Below are positions 37,009 to 45,816 of a DNA stretch of 64,000 nucleotides, in pieces. The translations under genes and the position numbers were made by a program. Below the pieces are notes generated by a model. That model saw nothing but the letters and a program-made list of their open reading frames with translations, made no database searches and was not told the origin of the DNA. Source of the DNA: Natronolimnobius baerhuensis (GTDB lineage: Archaea > Halobacteriota > Halobacteria > Halobacteriales > Natrialbaceae); NCBI RefSeq assembly GCF_002177135.1, contig NZ_MWPH01000002.1:682001-746000 (forward strand), given 5' to 3'. The stretch's first letter is position 1; the number at the start of each line of letters is the position of its first letter.

Positions 37009-38835
37009 TTACTCTGCCTGCAGTCCGTTCTGGAGCAGGTAGTGAGCGATACGGTTCGAGGTCAGCCAGTCGTCGGTCTCGAGGTCGAAGTCCCATTCGG
37101 CAGCGTTGACGAAGTAGTGTTCACTCCATGGGAAGACCGTCGCACCGGGAAGGAGCTGGTTGTGGACCCATGCGAGGTTCGTCGAGTGATCCATGAGTTC
37201 CTCCTCGCTCTGTGCGGTTGCCATGGCCTCGAGTTCCTCTTCGATATCGAACGTGACCATGTCACCCTCAGGGTCACCGACTTCAGGCACTTCGACTTGC
37301 TCGTCGACGATACCTGTTCGCTCAGTGAACAGCCCACGGTCTGGGTTGTGGAACTCCTCTTCGAGGTCGGAGTATGGGTGGTAGTCACGTGCCATCCCGT
37401 AGTTCAGGTGGACGGTCAGGTCGTAGTCGAGGTTGGCGTCGGTTTCGGCTTCCCACGTTGCGAATTCCTCAACGTAGTAGTCCATGTCGATACCGAACTC
37501 GGCGAGGTTGTTGGACATAATCTCCGAGTGGGTTTCGAACCAGTCGCCAACTGGGAAGTTAAGTGTCCACGTGTCACCGTCGGGGGTCAACCACTCACCA
37601 TCGTCCTGCTCGAAGCCGACCTCTTCGAGCAGTTCTGCGGCTCTGTCGGTGTCTTCTGGCGCGTAGTTTGGCATTGCGTCGAGGACGTCCCCGTGGACGA
37701 AGTTCTCGACGTAGCCGTAGTCGATACCGGTCGAGTACTCGTCGACTGGGGTACCGGGTGCGGCGACCTCGACGACGTTCTCCAAGTCGATGGCGTAGGT
37801 GATTGCCTGACGCACTTCGGGGTACTCACGGATGTACTCGTCTTCGACGCCGAAAATGATCGCGAACGACTGACCGGAGAACGACACCGGCGGCTCGTCG
37901 TAGATGTCAGGCAGGTCTTCGATGGTTGGGTCGTTGTGGACCCAGTCGACCTCCCCAGCCTGTGCCCCTTCCTCGTCGGTGTAGACACCGTAGCGGCAGT
38001 AGAACTCCCAATCCTGTGCGATTGGGTGCTCTGGGTTTGGAACCTGGTCGGCGTACTGTTCGTTGGCCTCGACGAACACGAACGGCCCCGAGTACAGTTT
38101 CTCGTCCCAGCTTGGCTCGAAGCCGAGCACGTCCTGGCGGACGCTCTGCATCTCGTCTTCGTCCTCGGCGTCTTCGAACGCTTCGATGTACTGGCCGAAT
38201 TGGGCATCGCTAACCTGCAGGATCGTCTCTGCCCAGTTGTTCATCCACAGCTCGTCCTCGAGGTCACTGTACTCGTCTTCAGGTTCGATGACGAGCGTGT
38301 AGTCGTCCTCGGCGTAGATGCCTTCGTCGGGGTCGACGAAGTTCTGCATTCCCATGCCCATGTAGGCGGCGAGACGCATCTCGGTCTCGAAGTCGTGTGC
38401 CGTGATGTCGCTGCCGTCAGACCAGCCGTAGTCCTCGCTAATGTAGATCGTTGTGGTCAGATCGTCGTCGATCTCCCAGTCGTCGGCCACGCGGGGAACG
38501 AACTCGCCAATTGACGTGTTGTAGACGGCGAGGTACTCGTTGGTGAACTCCTGACCACCGTCGCCCGAGTCCCATGCGGGAGTGTACGGGTTGAACAGGT
38601 AGTCGTCGTTGTACGGGTTAACGTCGCCCGCGGGGACAGCCTGATCGTACTCGTCTTCGTAGTTTTCGTTGTAGTCGACCTCAACGGTGTCGAGGTCGTG
38701 TTCCTCGATGAGGTCGCTCGCGCTATCGTCGTCGCCACCGAAACAGCCTGCGAGGGCTGCGGCACCAGTGGCACCCGAGAGGGCTAACAGTTTTCTGCGG
38801 GACAGAGATTCCTTGCGGTGATTGTTTGCTGGCAT
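37009..38835 (-). CDS. ABC transporter solute-binding lipoprotein, Opp/Dpp (family 5) type
   Basis: A 608-residue extracellular binding protein. The N terminus has a twin-arginine (RRKLLALSGATGAAALAGC) and lipobox Cys31, so it is Tat-exported and lipid-anchored. The mature part is of SBP family 5, larger than sugar-specific family 1 proteins: VPAGDVNPYNDDYLFNPYTP, VADDWEIDDDLTTTIYISED, DGSDITAHDFETEMRLAAYM, REYPEVRQAITYAIDLENVV. Such proteins bind peptides or, in several archaea and Thermotogales, oligosaccharides. Its place between xylose genes and xylanases suggests xylo-oligosaccharide binding. The matching ATPases begin at 40506; no permease gene is visible. Confidence 0.88.
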   Translation of the reverse strand: MPANNHRKESLSRRKLLALSGATGAAALAGCFGGDDDSASDLIEEHDLDTVEVDYNENYEDEYDQAVPAGDVNPYNDDYLFNPYTPAWDSGDGGQEFTNEYLAVYNTSIGEFVPRVADDWEIDDDLTTTIYISEDYGWSDGSDITAHDFETEMRLAAYMGMGMQNFVDPDEGIYAEDDYTLVIEPEDEYSDLEDELWMNNWAETILQVSDAQFGQYIEAFEDAEDEDEMQSVRQDVLGFEPSWDEKLYSGPFVFVEANEQYADQVPNPEHPIAQDWEFYCRYGVYTDEEGAQAGEVDWVHNDPTIEDLPDIYDEPPVSFSGQSFAIIFGVEDEYIREYPEVRQAITYAIDLENVVEVAAPGTPVDEYSTGIDYGYVENFVHGDVLDAMPNYAPEDTDRAAELLEEVGFEQDDGEWLTPDGDTWTLNFPVGDWFETHSEIMSNNLAEFGIDMDYYVEEFATWEAETDANLDYDLTVHLNYGMARDYHPYSDLEEEFHNPDRGLFTERTGIVDEQVEVPEVGDPEGDMVTFDIEEELEAMATAQSEEELMDHSTNLAWVHNQLLPGATVFPWSEHYFVNAAEWDFDLETDDWLTSNRIAHYLLQNGLQAE

Positions 38836-39065
38836 CGGACTAATATGTAGTATTATGCATTATAAATGTTCCGGGAATCGATTCGACCGGCAGCCAAGAC
38901 GGAACTCGAGCCATCGGACGCGCTATGCAGCATATCATGTGTCACGACAACATGGTACTAACCTGAAGGGTATATCTTTTTCGGTTTATACGGTCTGCTG
39001 TCAATCAATTCTGTAACACCTTCAGGGCAGTTGTCTGTTCATCTGTTGGTGGAACGCACCACTGG

Positions 39066-40145
39066 TTAGAGCGTAATCGTCTCCCCACGCTCGGCGGCGT
39101 CGTAGACCGCTTCGATCACTTGCATGTCGACGTAGCCGTGTTCCGGCGTTGCCGCAGGCTCCCGCCCATCGAGAACACAATCAGCGAAGTAATCGAACTC
39201 CTCTTCCATCTGATCGACTTGCGGGGTATCGATGTCGACCGTCGTGTTCGCACGCGTCAACTGCAGGCTACTCTCGGAGTGGAACGCTGGCTCGATAGTA
39301 ATCCTCCCTTCCGTGCCGACAATCCGCAGAAAGCTATCGAGTTGGGAGTGCTGGCTCGCCGTACAACTGACACAGACCCCACCCTCGAGTGTGATGGTGA
39401 ACGCAGCGACCTCGTCGGGGACATCCTCGAAGTATTCGTGACTCGAGTCCATCATCGCCTGGACGGCGACCGGCTCGCGCTCGAGGATAAAGCGGGTCGT
39501 GTTGAGCGGGTAGATGCCGAGATCGGTGACGCTGGTGCCACGGCCGGCCATCTCCGGGTCCAGTCGCCACTGGTTTTCGCCCCAGCCGACGATTGATTGG
39601 GACATGTTCCCGTGGACATGGACTGGCTCGCCGATTGCGCCCTCACGAACGAGTTCGCGCGCGCGCTGGACGACGGGTTCAGTGTGCATTCGGTAGGCGA
39701 TCATCGCGGGGGCTTCGAGGTCAGCACAGTCCTCGACAATTGATTCGGCAGCCTCGAGCGTGGCCTCCATCGGTTTCTCACAGAGGATTGCCTTCTCGTG
39801 GGCAACGGCGCTTTCGACGAACGTCTGATGGCGCGCGTTGGGCGTACAAATGTAGACAGCGTCGTACGCGTCGGTTGCGACACCGTCTTGGAGTTCGTCG
39901 TACGTGAGTCCGTGCTCGAGTGTGTCGTGGTCGTCGACGAATTGCTCAGCCTTCTCTTTCGAACTGCTTGCAGCGACGGTTGCTTTGCAGAACGTCGAGT
40001 TGTTGATGGCTGGAATCGCCTTATCGGCCGTCCACCACCCAAGACCGATCAGTGCAAATCGGACGGGGCCGTCCTCGTCGTCCGATACCTGCCACTCTCT
40101 ATCTGTAAACGAGTCTAGATACGTCTGGAACGCGTTCGGCTCCAT
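39066..40145 (-). CDS. xacA: XacA-like sugar dehydrogenase, second copy
   Basis: A 359-residue Gfo/Idh/MocA protein of the same length as the gene at 30668 and alike along its whole course: VRFALIGLGWWTADKAIPAI, AILCEKPMEATLEAAESIVE, AYRMHTEPVVQRARELVREG, GTSVTDLGIYPLNTTRFILE. Both resemble Haloferax XacA; which of the two is the main xylose dehydrogenase cannot be told. A likely TATA box (TTTATTATT, 40167-40176 on the coding strand) lies about 25 nt upstream of ATG 40145. Divergent from the ATPase gene pair. Confidence 0.85.
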   Translation of the reverse strand: MEPNAFQTYLDSFTDREWQVSDDEDGPVRFALIGLGWWTADKAIPAINNSTFCKATVAASSSKEKAEQFVDDHDTLEHGLTYDELQDGVATDAYDAVYICTPNARHQTFVESAVAHEKAILCEKPMEATLEAAESIVEDCADLEAPAMIAYRMHTEPVVQRARELVREGAIGEPVHVHGNMSQSIVGWGENQWRLDPEMAGRGTSVTDLGIYPLNTTRFILEREPVAVQAMMDSSHEYFEDVPDEVAAFTITLEGGVCVSCTASQHSQLDSFLRIVGTEGRITIEPAFHSESSLQLTRANTTVDIDTPQVDQMEEEFDYFADCVLDGREPAATPEHGYVDMQVIEAVYDAAERGETITL

Positions 40146-40505
40146 GCGTCTTGGTTTACAATATGGAATAATAAATCGGTGCGGTTATGTGCGTCCCACA
40201 CCCTCACCCGATAATGCGTGCCGCAAACGCAGACGTTCGCCCGCACACGCGCGGCGCGATGAGATCGGTTTGGAATGCACCGTCCAGTCGTCCCTGCTCA
40301 ACGGGCTGTTATCCGCCAGTTTCGGCCCAGCCACGACCGATCTGTGGGGGCACCGGTACACCGGTCCAATAGCCCCTATCAGGGGATGGAATGATATATA
40401 TGAGAAAAGCCCGAACGTGATACCCAATGACATGTGCCAGTACTGCGTGGTATCTTACCATGTATGACGACAGAGTGACTATTTCAGACGGAGGTGACGT
40501 GACCA
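40146..40505. other. divergent control region between xacA paralog and ATPase genes
   Basis: 360 nt. Left end: TATA-like TTTATTATT (minus strand) for the dehydrogenase. Right half: AT-rich GATATATATGAG around 40391-40402 and the Shine-Dalgarno site at 40490 for the plus-strand ATPase operon. No gene is supported between them. Confidence 0.55.
40490..40497 (+). promoter_or_regulatory. strong Shine-Dalgarno site of the first ATPase gene
   Basis: GGAGGTGA, a full match to the complement of the archaeal 16S 3' end, 8 nt before ATG 40506. It fixes that start and marks this operon as leadered, unlike many neighbours. Confidence 0.8.
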
Positions 40506-41570
40506 ATGTCAAGTGAACGACTTGAAGCGATAGACTCGGGAGCGCGAGGAGCGGGGGACCCAGTAATTACGGTTCGAGAAGCCAATGTCCGATTCGACAT
40601 GGACAAGGGGACATCGAGAGTCCTCAACGACGTCAACATGGACATCCAGCGCGGCGAGACGCTTGGTGTCGTCGGAGAAAGTGGCTCCGGCAAATCCATG
40701 TTCGCCGACGCCTTGCTCGATGCCGTCGTCGATCCCGGTATCCTGACCGGCGAAATCATTTACCACCCGGAAAACCGGGAACCAATCGACCTGCTCAACC
40801 TTGCCCCCTGGGAACTGCGTGAGGTCCGCTGGGAAGACATCTCGATGGTGTTCCAGGGCGCAATGAGCGCGTTCAACCCGACGATGTCCATCGGCGAGCA
40901 CTTCGAAGAAACCCTCGAGGCCCACGGCTGGGAGATCGAACCCGGCCTCGAGCGTGCAAAAGAACTCTTCGAAGACCTGCACCTCGAACCCGAGCGCATG
41001 CTTTCGTCGTTCCCACACGAACTCTCGGGTGGGCAGAAACAGCGCTGTCTGATCGCGCTGAGTCTGATTCTCGAACCAGAAGTCCTCGTGATGGACGAGC
41101 CAACGGCCGCACTCGATCTGTTGATGCAGCGGTCGATTCTCAATCTGCTCTATGACATCAAGGACAAGTACGATCTCACGCTCGTGTTCATCAGTCACGA
41201 TCTGCCGATTGTCTCCGGCTTCGCCGACCGACTGGCTGTCCTCTATGCGTTCGAGTTCGTCGAAATCGGGGAAGCAAACGATATCCTCGGGAACGCAGCA
41301 CACCCTTACACACGGGCACTGCTGAAATCCACGCCGAACCTCGAGATCCCCCTCGATGAGATGCAGCCAATCGAGGGAGAAAGTCCTGACCCGGTCAGTC
41401 ATCCGGAAGGCTGTTCGTACCACCCACGCTGTCCGCTCGGTGACGAACGCTGTGAAGTCGACGATCCGGAGTTCCGCCCAGTCAACGACAAACACGACGT
41501 TCGCTGTCACTACTGGGAGCGAGCGGACGAAGCGGTCCCACTCGCATTTGGCGGTGATTCAGATGAGTAA
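40506..41570 (+). CDS. Opp/Dpp-type ABC transporter ATPase (OppD-like)
   Basis: A 354-residue cytoplasmic ATPase of the peptide/oligosaccharide importer class. Walker A GESGSGKS (57-64), Q-loop WEDISMVFQGAMSAFNPTMS, signature LSGGQKQRC, Walker B VLVMDEPTAALD, switch His in VFISHDLPI. The C-terminal oligo/HPY domain is present, with NAAHPYTRALL and the Cys-rich YHPRCPLGDERCE that binds an iron-sulfur cluster in some relatives. Its stop overlaps the next ATPase gene by eight bases. Context suggests it powers uptake of xylan fragments caught by the lipoprotein at 37009-38835. Confidence 0.92.
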   Translation: MSSERLEAIDSGARGAGDPVITVREANVRFDMDKGTSRVLNDVNMDIQRGETLGVVGESGSGKSMFADALLDAVVDPGILTGEIIYHPENREPIDLLNLAPWELREVRWEDISMVFQGAMSAFNPTMSIGEHFEETLEAHGWEIEPGLERAKELFEDLHLEPERMLSSFPHELSGGQKQRCLIALSLILEPEVLVMDEPTAALDLLMQRSILNLLYDIKDKYDLTLVFISHDLPIVSGFADRLAVLYAFEFVEIGEANDILGNAAHPYTRALLKSTPNLEIPLDEMQPIEGESPDPVSHPEGCSYHPRCPLGDERCEVDDPEFRPVNDKHDVRCHYWERADEAVPLAFGGDSDE

Positions 41571-42735
41571 CAGTAACACCAACAGCAACGACCCTGTCGT
41601 CTCGGTTCGCGACCTGAAAGTTCACTTCGAAGATACGTCGATGCTCAACGCGATGGCCCCCGAGTGGGTCAGCGACAAACTCGGCCTCGAGAAAGACCCA
41701 ACCGTTCGGGCTGTCGACGACATCAACCTCGACCTCGGCGAAAACGACGTACTCGCACTGGTCGGCGAAAGTGGCAGTGGGAAAACCACGCTCGGCAAAG
41801 CGATGGTTGGGCTGACCCGCCCATCCCACGGCAGCGTCAAATACCGCGGCCACGATATCTGGGAGGTCCGCGACGGTGACGACGACGGCACCACCTTCGA
41901 AGAGATTCGTCGCTCGCTGCAGATTATCCATCAGGACCCCGGTGCTGCACTCAACCCGTACCGATCCGTCCTCGAGAACCTCGAGGTCCCACTCAAGCGC
42001 TGGCATCCCGACCTCAACTTCGCAGAGCGTCGAGGCCGTATCCACCAGATGCTCGAGCGAACAGGGATCAGCCCGCCAGAAGACTACTCGAACCGCTACG
42101 TTCACCAGCTATCCGGTGGCGAACAACAGCGGGTCGCACTGATTCGATCACTGCTCGTCGAACCGGAAGTCATCCTCGCAGACGAGGCCGTCTCCGCACT
42201 CGACGTCTCGCTGCGAATCGGTGTCATGGATCTCTTCCTCGAGATGCAGGATCTGTTCGACACCTCGTTTATCTTCATCAGCCACGACCTCGCGAACGCA
42301 CGCTATCTCGCGGGCAAGTCGGGCGGAAAGATTGGTGTGATGTATCTCGGCGAACTCGTCGAGATTGGCACCGCAGAGGAGATTATCCAGAACCCGCAAC
42401 ACCCCTACACCAAGGTTCTCCAGTGGGCAACGCCGGAACTCGATCCGGAACGGGCCGAAGAGTCCATGCGTGAATCACCACCGGTTCGCAAAATCGACAT
42501 TCCGGACGCGACCAACCCACCGTCTGGCTGCCGCTTCCACACGCGCTGTCCCGAAGCACGTGAAGCGTGCAAACAGGAAACCCCCGATCTCTACGAGAGC
42601 GGCGGCGACCAGCACCACCAGACGAAGTGTTTCCGCGAAATCGACGACCACGAGTACTGGCAAAGCGAGGAACTCACGGACGACGGAATCGACGATACGC
42701 CGGCATCAGACCAGACTGACGAAGCGTCGTCGTAA
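41563..42735 (+). CDS. Opp/Dpp-type ABC transporter ATPase (OppF-like)
   Basis: A 390-residue partner ATPase. Walker A GESGSGKTT, Q-loop SLQIIHQDPGAALNPYRSVL, signature LSGGEQQRV, Walker B VILADEAVSALD, switch His in IFISHDLANARYL. The C-terminal domain keeps QHPYTKVL and FHTRCPEAREACK. It is translated from ATG 41563 after GGTGAT (41553-41558), overlapping the first ATPase gene. The last 40 residues are an acidic tail. No permease gene follows, unlike in typical Opp operons. Confidence 0.92.
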   Translation: MSNSNTNSNDPVVSVRDLKVHFEDTSMLNAMAPEWVSDKLGLEKDPTVRAVDDINLDLGENDVLALVGESGSGKTTLGKAMVGLTRPSHGSVKYRGHDIWEVRDGDDDGTTFEEIRRSLQIIHQDPGAALNPYRSVLENLEVPLKRWHPDLNFAERRGRIHQMLERTGISPPEDYSNRYVHQLSGGEQQRVALIRSLLVEPEVILADEAVSALDVSLRIGVMDLFLEMQDLFDTSFIFISHDLANARYLAGKSGGKIGVMYLGELVEIGTAEEIIQNPQHPYTKVLQWATPELDPERAEESMRESPPVRKIDIPDATNPPSGCRFHTRCPEAREACKQETPDLYESGGDQHHQTKCFREIDDHEYWQSEELTDDGIDDTPASDQTDEASS

Positions 42736-42791
42736 TCCGATTCGAAGACAGAGTTTTTGTTGCGGTCGTACTCCGTGCGCTTGACTGTCAC

Positions 42792-43013
42792 TTAGAACGG
42801 TTTCCAGCCGGAATACAGCACAATTGCCGTTGAGATGAGCGTAAACACAAGAATAATTGCAGTCACCTGACTGATAACGTACGATGCCGTGCCGGGCTCG
42901 AGGTGGAGAAATGCCCAGCCAAGCACCAGCAACATCGTGGCCGAGAGTGTAAACATCCAGATCCAGATCTGTTGTCCGAAACTGGAGGGTTGGTTTGCTG
43001 AAGGATTCGGCAT
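42792..43013 (-). CDS. small two-span membrane protein
   Basis: 73 residues; two hydrophobic spans (IWMFTLSATMLLVLGWAFL and YVISQVTAIILVFTLISTAIV) joined by a short acidic loop, with a basic-aromatic end (YSGWKPF). Composition and codon use fit a real gene. Unknown function. The stop faces the stop of the ATPase operon with a 56-nt gap. Confidence 0.6.
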   Translation of the reverse strand: MPNPSANQPSSFGQQIWIWMFTLSATMLLVLGWAFLHLEPGTASYVISQVTAIILVFTLISTAIVLYSGWKPF

Positions 43014-43176
43014 TCGTAGCGATGACTACTCGCTCGACATAAATAAACATCTGGGAGTGGCTCAACAGCCATGAACGTGGCAGAATGCACGACGACAGCG
43101 ACTTCCAGACGGCCGACCAGTTTCCAGCCGTGGAAGACCGCATGATTGATATGGTGTGGTATCCTCTAGTATAAGT

Positions 43177-43425
43177 ATGATAGACGTTTACATGGAGCGG
43201 TTCGAGCATCCGTACTTGTTCGCACTCATTCCAGCTGCAGGCGTCTTTTTCGCCGCAGCAGTTGGAGCCACTGCGATTGGAACAGACTTCGTCGCTGGCT
43301 TCCTGAGTTTGTACGCCTCAGTCATGTTGGTCCTGTGTGCGCTTGGCTATGGGACAATCGCGCTATTTTCGTTCAGCACGAAGTACCTCCGTCGATGGCG
43401 GATCCAGCGGTCTGACTTCGAGTAA
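43177..43425 (+). CDS. small two-span membrane protein
   Basis: 82 residues from ATG 43177 (MIDVYMERFEHPYLF); two hydrophobic spans (LFALIPAAGVFFAAAVGATA and SLYASVMLVLCALGYGTIAL) and a basic C terminus (KYLRRWRIQRSDFE), predicting an inside C terminus. Unknown function. Divergent from the small membrane gene at 42792-43013; a GTATAAGTA stretch lies directly before the start. Confidence 0.6.
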   Translation: MIDVYMERFEHPYLFALIPAAGVFFAAAVGATAIGTDFVAGFLSLYASVMLVLCALGYGTIALFSFSTKYLRRWRIQRSDFE

Positions 43426-43551
43426 CGCACTCTCAACTTTTTCGACGCACACCATCACTCGAGCAGTTACGACTGTCCTCGAGTACCGCACCCGTCGCTC
43501 ATCTCCCTGCGCTCGCACCATAAAAACGAGTGACTGCAGCGGCGTGCCTTT

Positions 43552-45630
43552 TCACTCCGACGTCGGCACGCGCCCGTGTGCGTCCGGAATCTCAGATTTT
43601 TCGTAGAAGTACACACACAGCGTCTCACACCAGCGTTCTGCCTGGAAAACGTGTTCGTCAAAGCGCTGGGCGACGTGACGGTACCGTCGATCATCGACGA
43701 TGCCCTCGAGAGATTCCCATGTCGCTCGCATCTCGCGGACAGCGTTGACACCAGCATGGCAGTTGTCGTACAGTGTCTGGACGACGGTCCGGCCATCCTC
43801 GAGTTCGTGGTCCCACTCGAGATGGTGGAAGAACAGGAGGAGTTCTTTTGGACAGCTCTCTACGTCGTCGTAGCGTTCCGTGATCGGATCGCGGTACTGG
43901 GCGGCGTAGCCGCTGCCCTCAGAAGTGCGGTCGACGCCGATGCCATCTTCGGTCGCACCGATGTACTCCGGCCACTCCCACGGCGCGGGGTCATAGTGGT
44001 TCTCGAGGGCTTCCTCGCCGTTGTACATCATGTGCATCAGGCCGATGCCGCCGGTGTGGTAGTCGATGCAGGCCTGCCAGGAGTCATGCAGGATTTCGCT
44101 GACGGCGTCGACGACGCCGTCGTCGTGACCGAACGTCTGGCGGACCCACTCGTCAGTGATGTCCTCGGTCTCGAGGTCGGGGTTCCAGCAGAGTCGGCCA
44201 AAGCCATAGAGATTCGACTGCAGCAGGTAGTTGCCAGTCCAACTTGGATCTTCGCCGACGATACCGACGCCGGCGATGCCCTGACCGTCTCGCTCCGCGA
44301 GGACGTCCTTGACTGGCGTTCCTTCCCCGTCGGCGTAGGTATCGAACTCGAGGGCTTCTTTCCACATCGGAACGTGGTAGGTTGGGTGGACGCCCTGGCC
44401 GGTGTACTCGCCGGTGATCTGGAGTTCACAGCCCAGATCGGTCTCGGGCATCGCACCGAACAGCGTCGAGACGGGCTCGCGCTGCTGGAAGTCGATGGGA
44501 CCGTTTTTGATCTGGACGGTGACCTTCTCGTGGAACTCGCCGTCAATATGTTCGAAGGCTTCGTAGGCCTGGACGGCGCGGTCGTCGTGTTCGGAGTAGA
44601 CGAACGCGCGCCACCAGACGCGGCCGCTGTGGCCTTCGAAGGCCTCGCCGAGAACGTTCGCGCCTTCCGCGTGCGAGCGGTCGTAATCGTAGGGGCCGGG
44701 CTGGCCTTCAGAGTCAGCTTTGACGAGGAAGCCGCCGAAATCGGGGATAATCTCGTAGATCTCGTCGACTTTGTCCTGCCACCACTGCTGCACCTCGGGG
44801 TCGTGCGGGTCGGCCGTCTCGAGGTCGCCCAGTCGGATCGGCGCGGCGTAGTTGACCGAAAGGTAGATCTGGATACCGTAGCGCCGGAAGACGGAGGCAA
44901 GGGACTCGAGTTTCTCGAGGTTCTCCCGTTCTAAGAGCTGCCAGCCGGCGCGTTCGGCGACGGCGTCGTTGGCGGTTGGGCGGTCAGGAATGCCGGTGTT
45001 GACGTTGTTCGGGACGACGCCGTTGATGCCGACGGAGGAGAGCAGGCGCGCGTAGTCGAAGTAGCGCTGGCGGGTGTCGGGCAGGCGCTCCCAGTCGAAA
45101 ATCGATTGGCCGGCGTAGCCGCGTTCGACGGAGCGACGGAACGGATTGTCCCAGTGGTTGATGATCCGGGAGTTGTTCGCCGGTTCGGAGACGATATCGA
45201 GGTCGTCGATTGGCTCACCGAGTGCAACGCGTCGCAGCAGGTCGAAGGTCCCGTAGACGAGACCCGCATCGTTCGGGGCCGTAATGACGGTACACTCCTG
45301 TCCCTCCCACTCGACGGTCCGGATGACGTAGCTGTCATCCTCGAGCGCCCAGACTTCGTCCGGGTCGATAGTCTGGTGAATCGGGCGCATCTCCTCGGGA
45401 TGGCCGATAACGAGGAAGTTCTCGACTGATCGTGGGGGATGCTGCCAGAAGTGAGGCTCGTCGCCGAGCATGCCCTCGAGACCGAGTTGGAGTTCGGCGC
45501 GAACGGCACCGAGTTCGGGTGCGCCTTCGGAGACGTAGGCGTGTGACAGTCGCTCGCGATACGCAGCCAGATCTGCGTCGTCGACGGGCTCGTACTGGAG
45601 CCAGCAGTCGTCGTATGTGGTGTCGAACAT
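43552..45630 (-). CDS. alpha-glucuronidase, GH67
   Basis: A 692-residue inverting hydrolase that removes (4-O-methyl)glucuronate from the non-reducing end of xylo-oligosaccharides. Catalytic acid E308 in FLVKADSEGQPGP; the paired base residues are D380 in QIKNGPIDFQ and E408 in LQITGEYTGQ. An N-terminal beta domain, the barrel and a C-terminal helical domain (HMMYNGEEALENHYDPAPWE) are all there, with normal family length (about 680-700). No signal peptide, so it acts inside on imported fragments. ATG 45630 (MFDTTYDDCWLQY) is preferred; 45642 is in frame four codons upstream. Confidence 0.95.
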   Translation of the reverse strand: MFDTTYDDCWLQYEPVDDADLAAYRERLSHAYVSEGAPELGAVRAELQLGLEGMLGDEPHFWQHPPRSVENFLVIGHPEEMRPIHQTIDPDEVWALEDDSYVIRTVEWEGQECTVITAPNDAGLVYGTFDLLRRVALGEPIDDLDIVSEPANNSRIINHWDNPFRRSVERGYAGQSIFDWERLPDTRQRYFDYARLLSSVGINGVVPNNVNTGIPDRPTANDAVAERAGWQLLERENLEKLESLASVFRRYGIQIYLSVNYAAPIRLGDLETADPHDPEVQQWWQDKVDEIYEIIPDFGGFLVKADSEGQPGPYDYDRSHAEGANVLGEAFEGHSGRVWWRAFVYSEHDDRAVQAYEAFEHIDGEFHEKVTVQIKNGPIDFQQREPVSTLFGAMPETDLGCELQITGEYTGQGVHPTYHVPMWKEALEFDTYADGEGTPVKDVLAERDGQGIAGVGIVGEDPSWTGNYLLQSNLYGFGRLCWNPDLETEDITDEWVRQTFGHDDGVVDAVSEILHDSWQACIDYHTGGIGLMHMMYNGEEALENHYDPAPWEWPEYIGATEDGIGVDRTSEGSGYAAQYRDPITERYDDVESCPKELLLFFHHLEWDHELEDGRTVVQTLYDNCHAGVNAVREMRATWESLEGIVDDRRYRHVAQRFDEHVFQAERWCETLCVYFYEKSEIPDAHGRVPTSE

Positions 45631-45816
45631 TCGTCTCGACATGAAGTGTGAGTGCGGTAAAAACGTTCCTTGTTCCGGGATAAGCTACCGATTTGATGAT
45701 ATGTCTGCCGGCTACCCTCGAGAGTGACACGGAACTGAAGTACGATTGATTACTACCGGGGGGAATTACATAGATGATAATTATTATATTGCGGTAGTCA
45801 CTAGGTTGCAAGTAGC

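Noticed and set aside
36916-38514. 532-residue plus-strand frame
   Set aside because: Antisense to the lipoprotein gene, which has a clear Tat lipobox and family features.
43576-44934. 452-residue plus-strand frame
   Set aside because: Antisense to GH67 with intact catalytic residues; shadow only.
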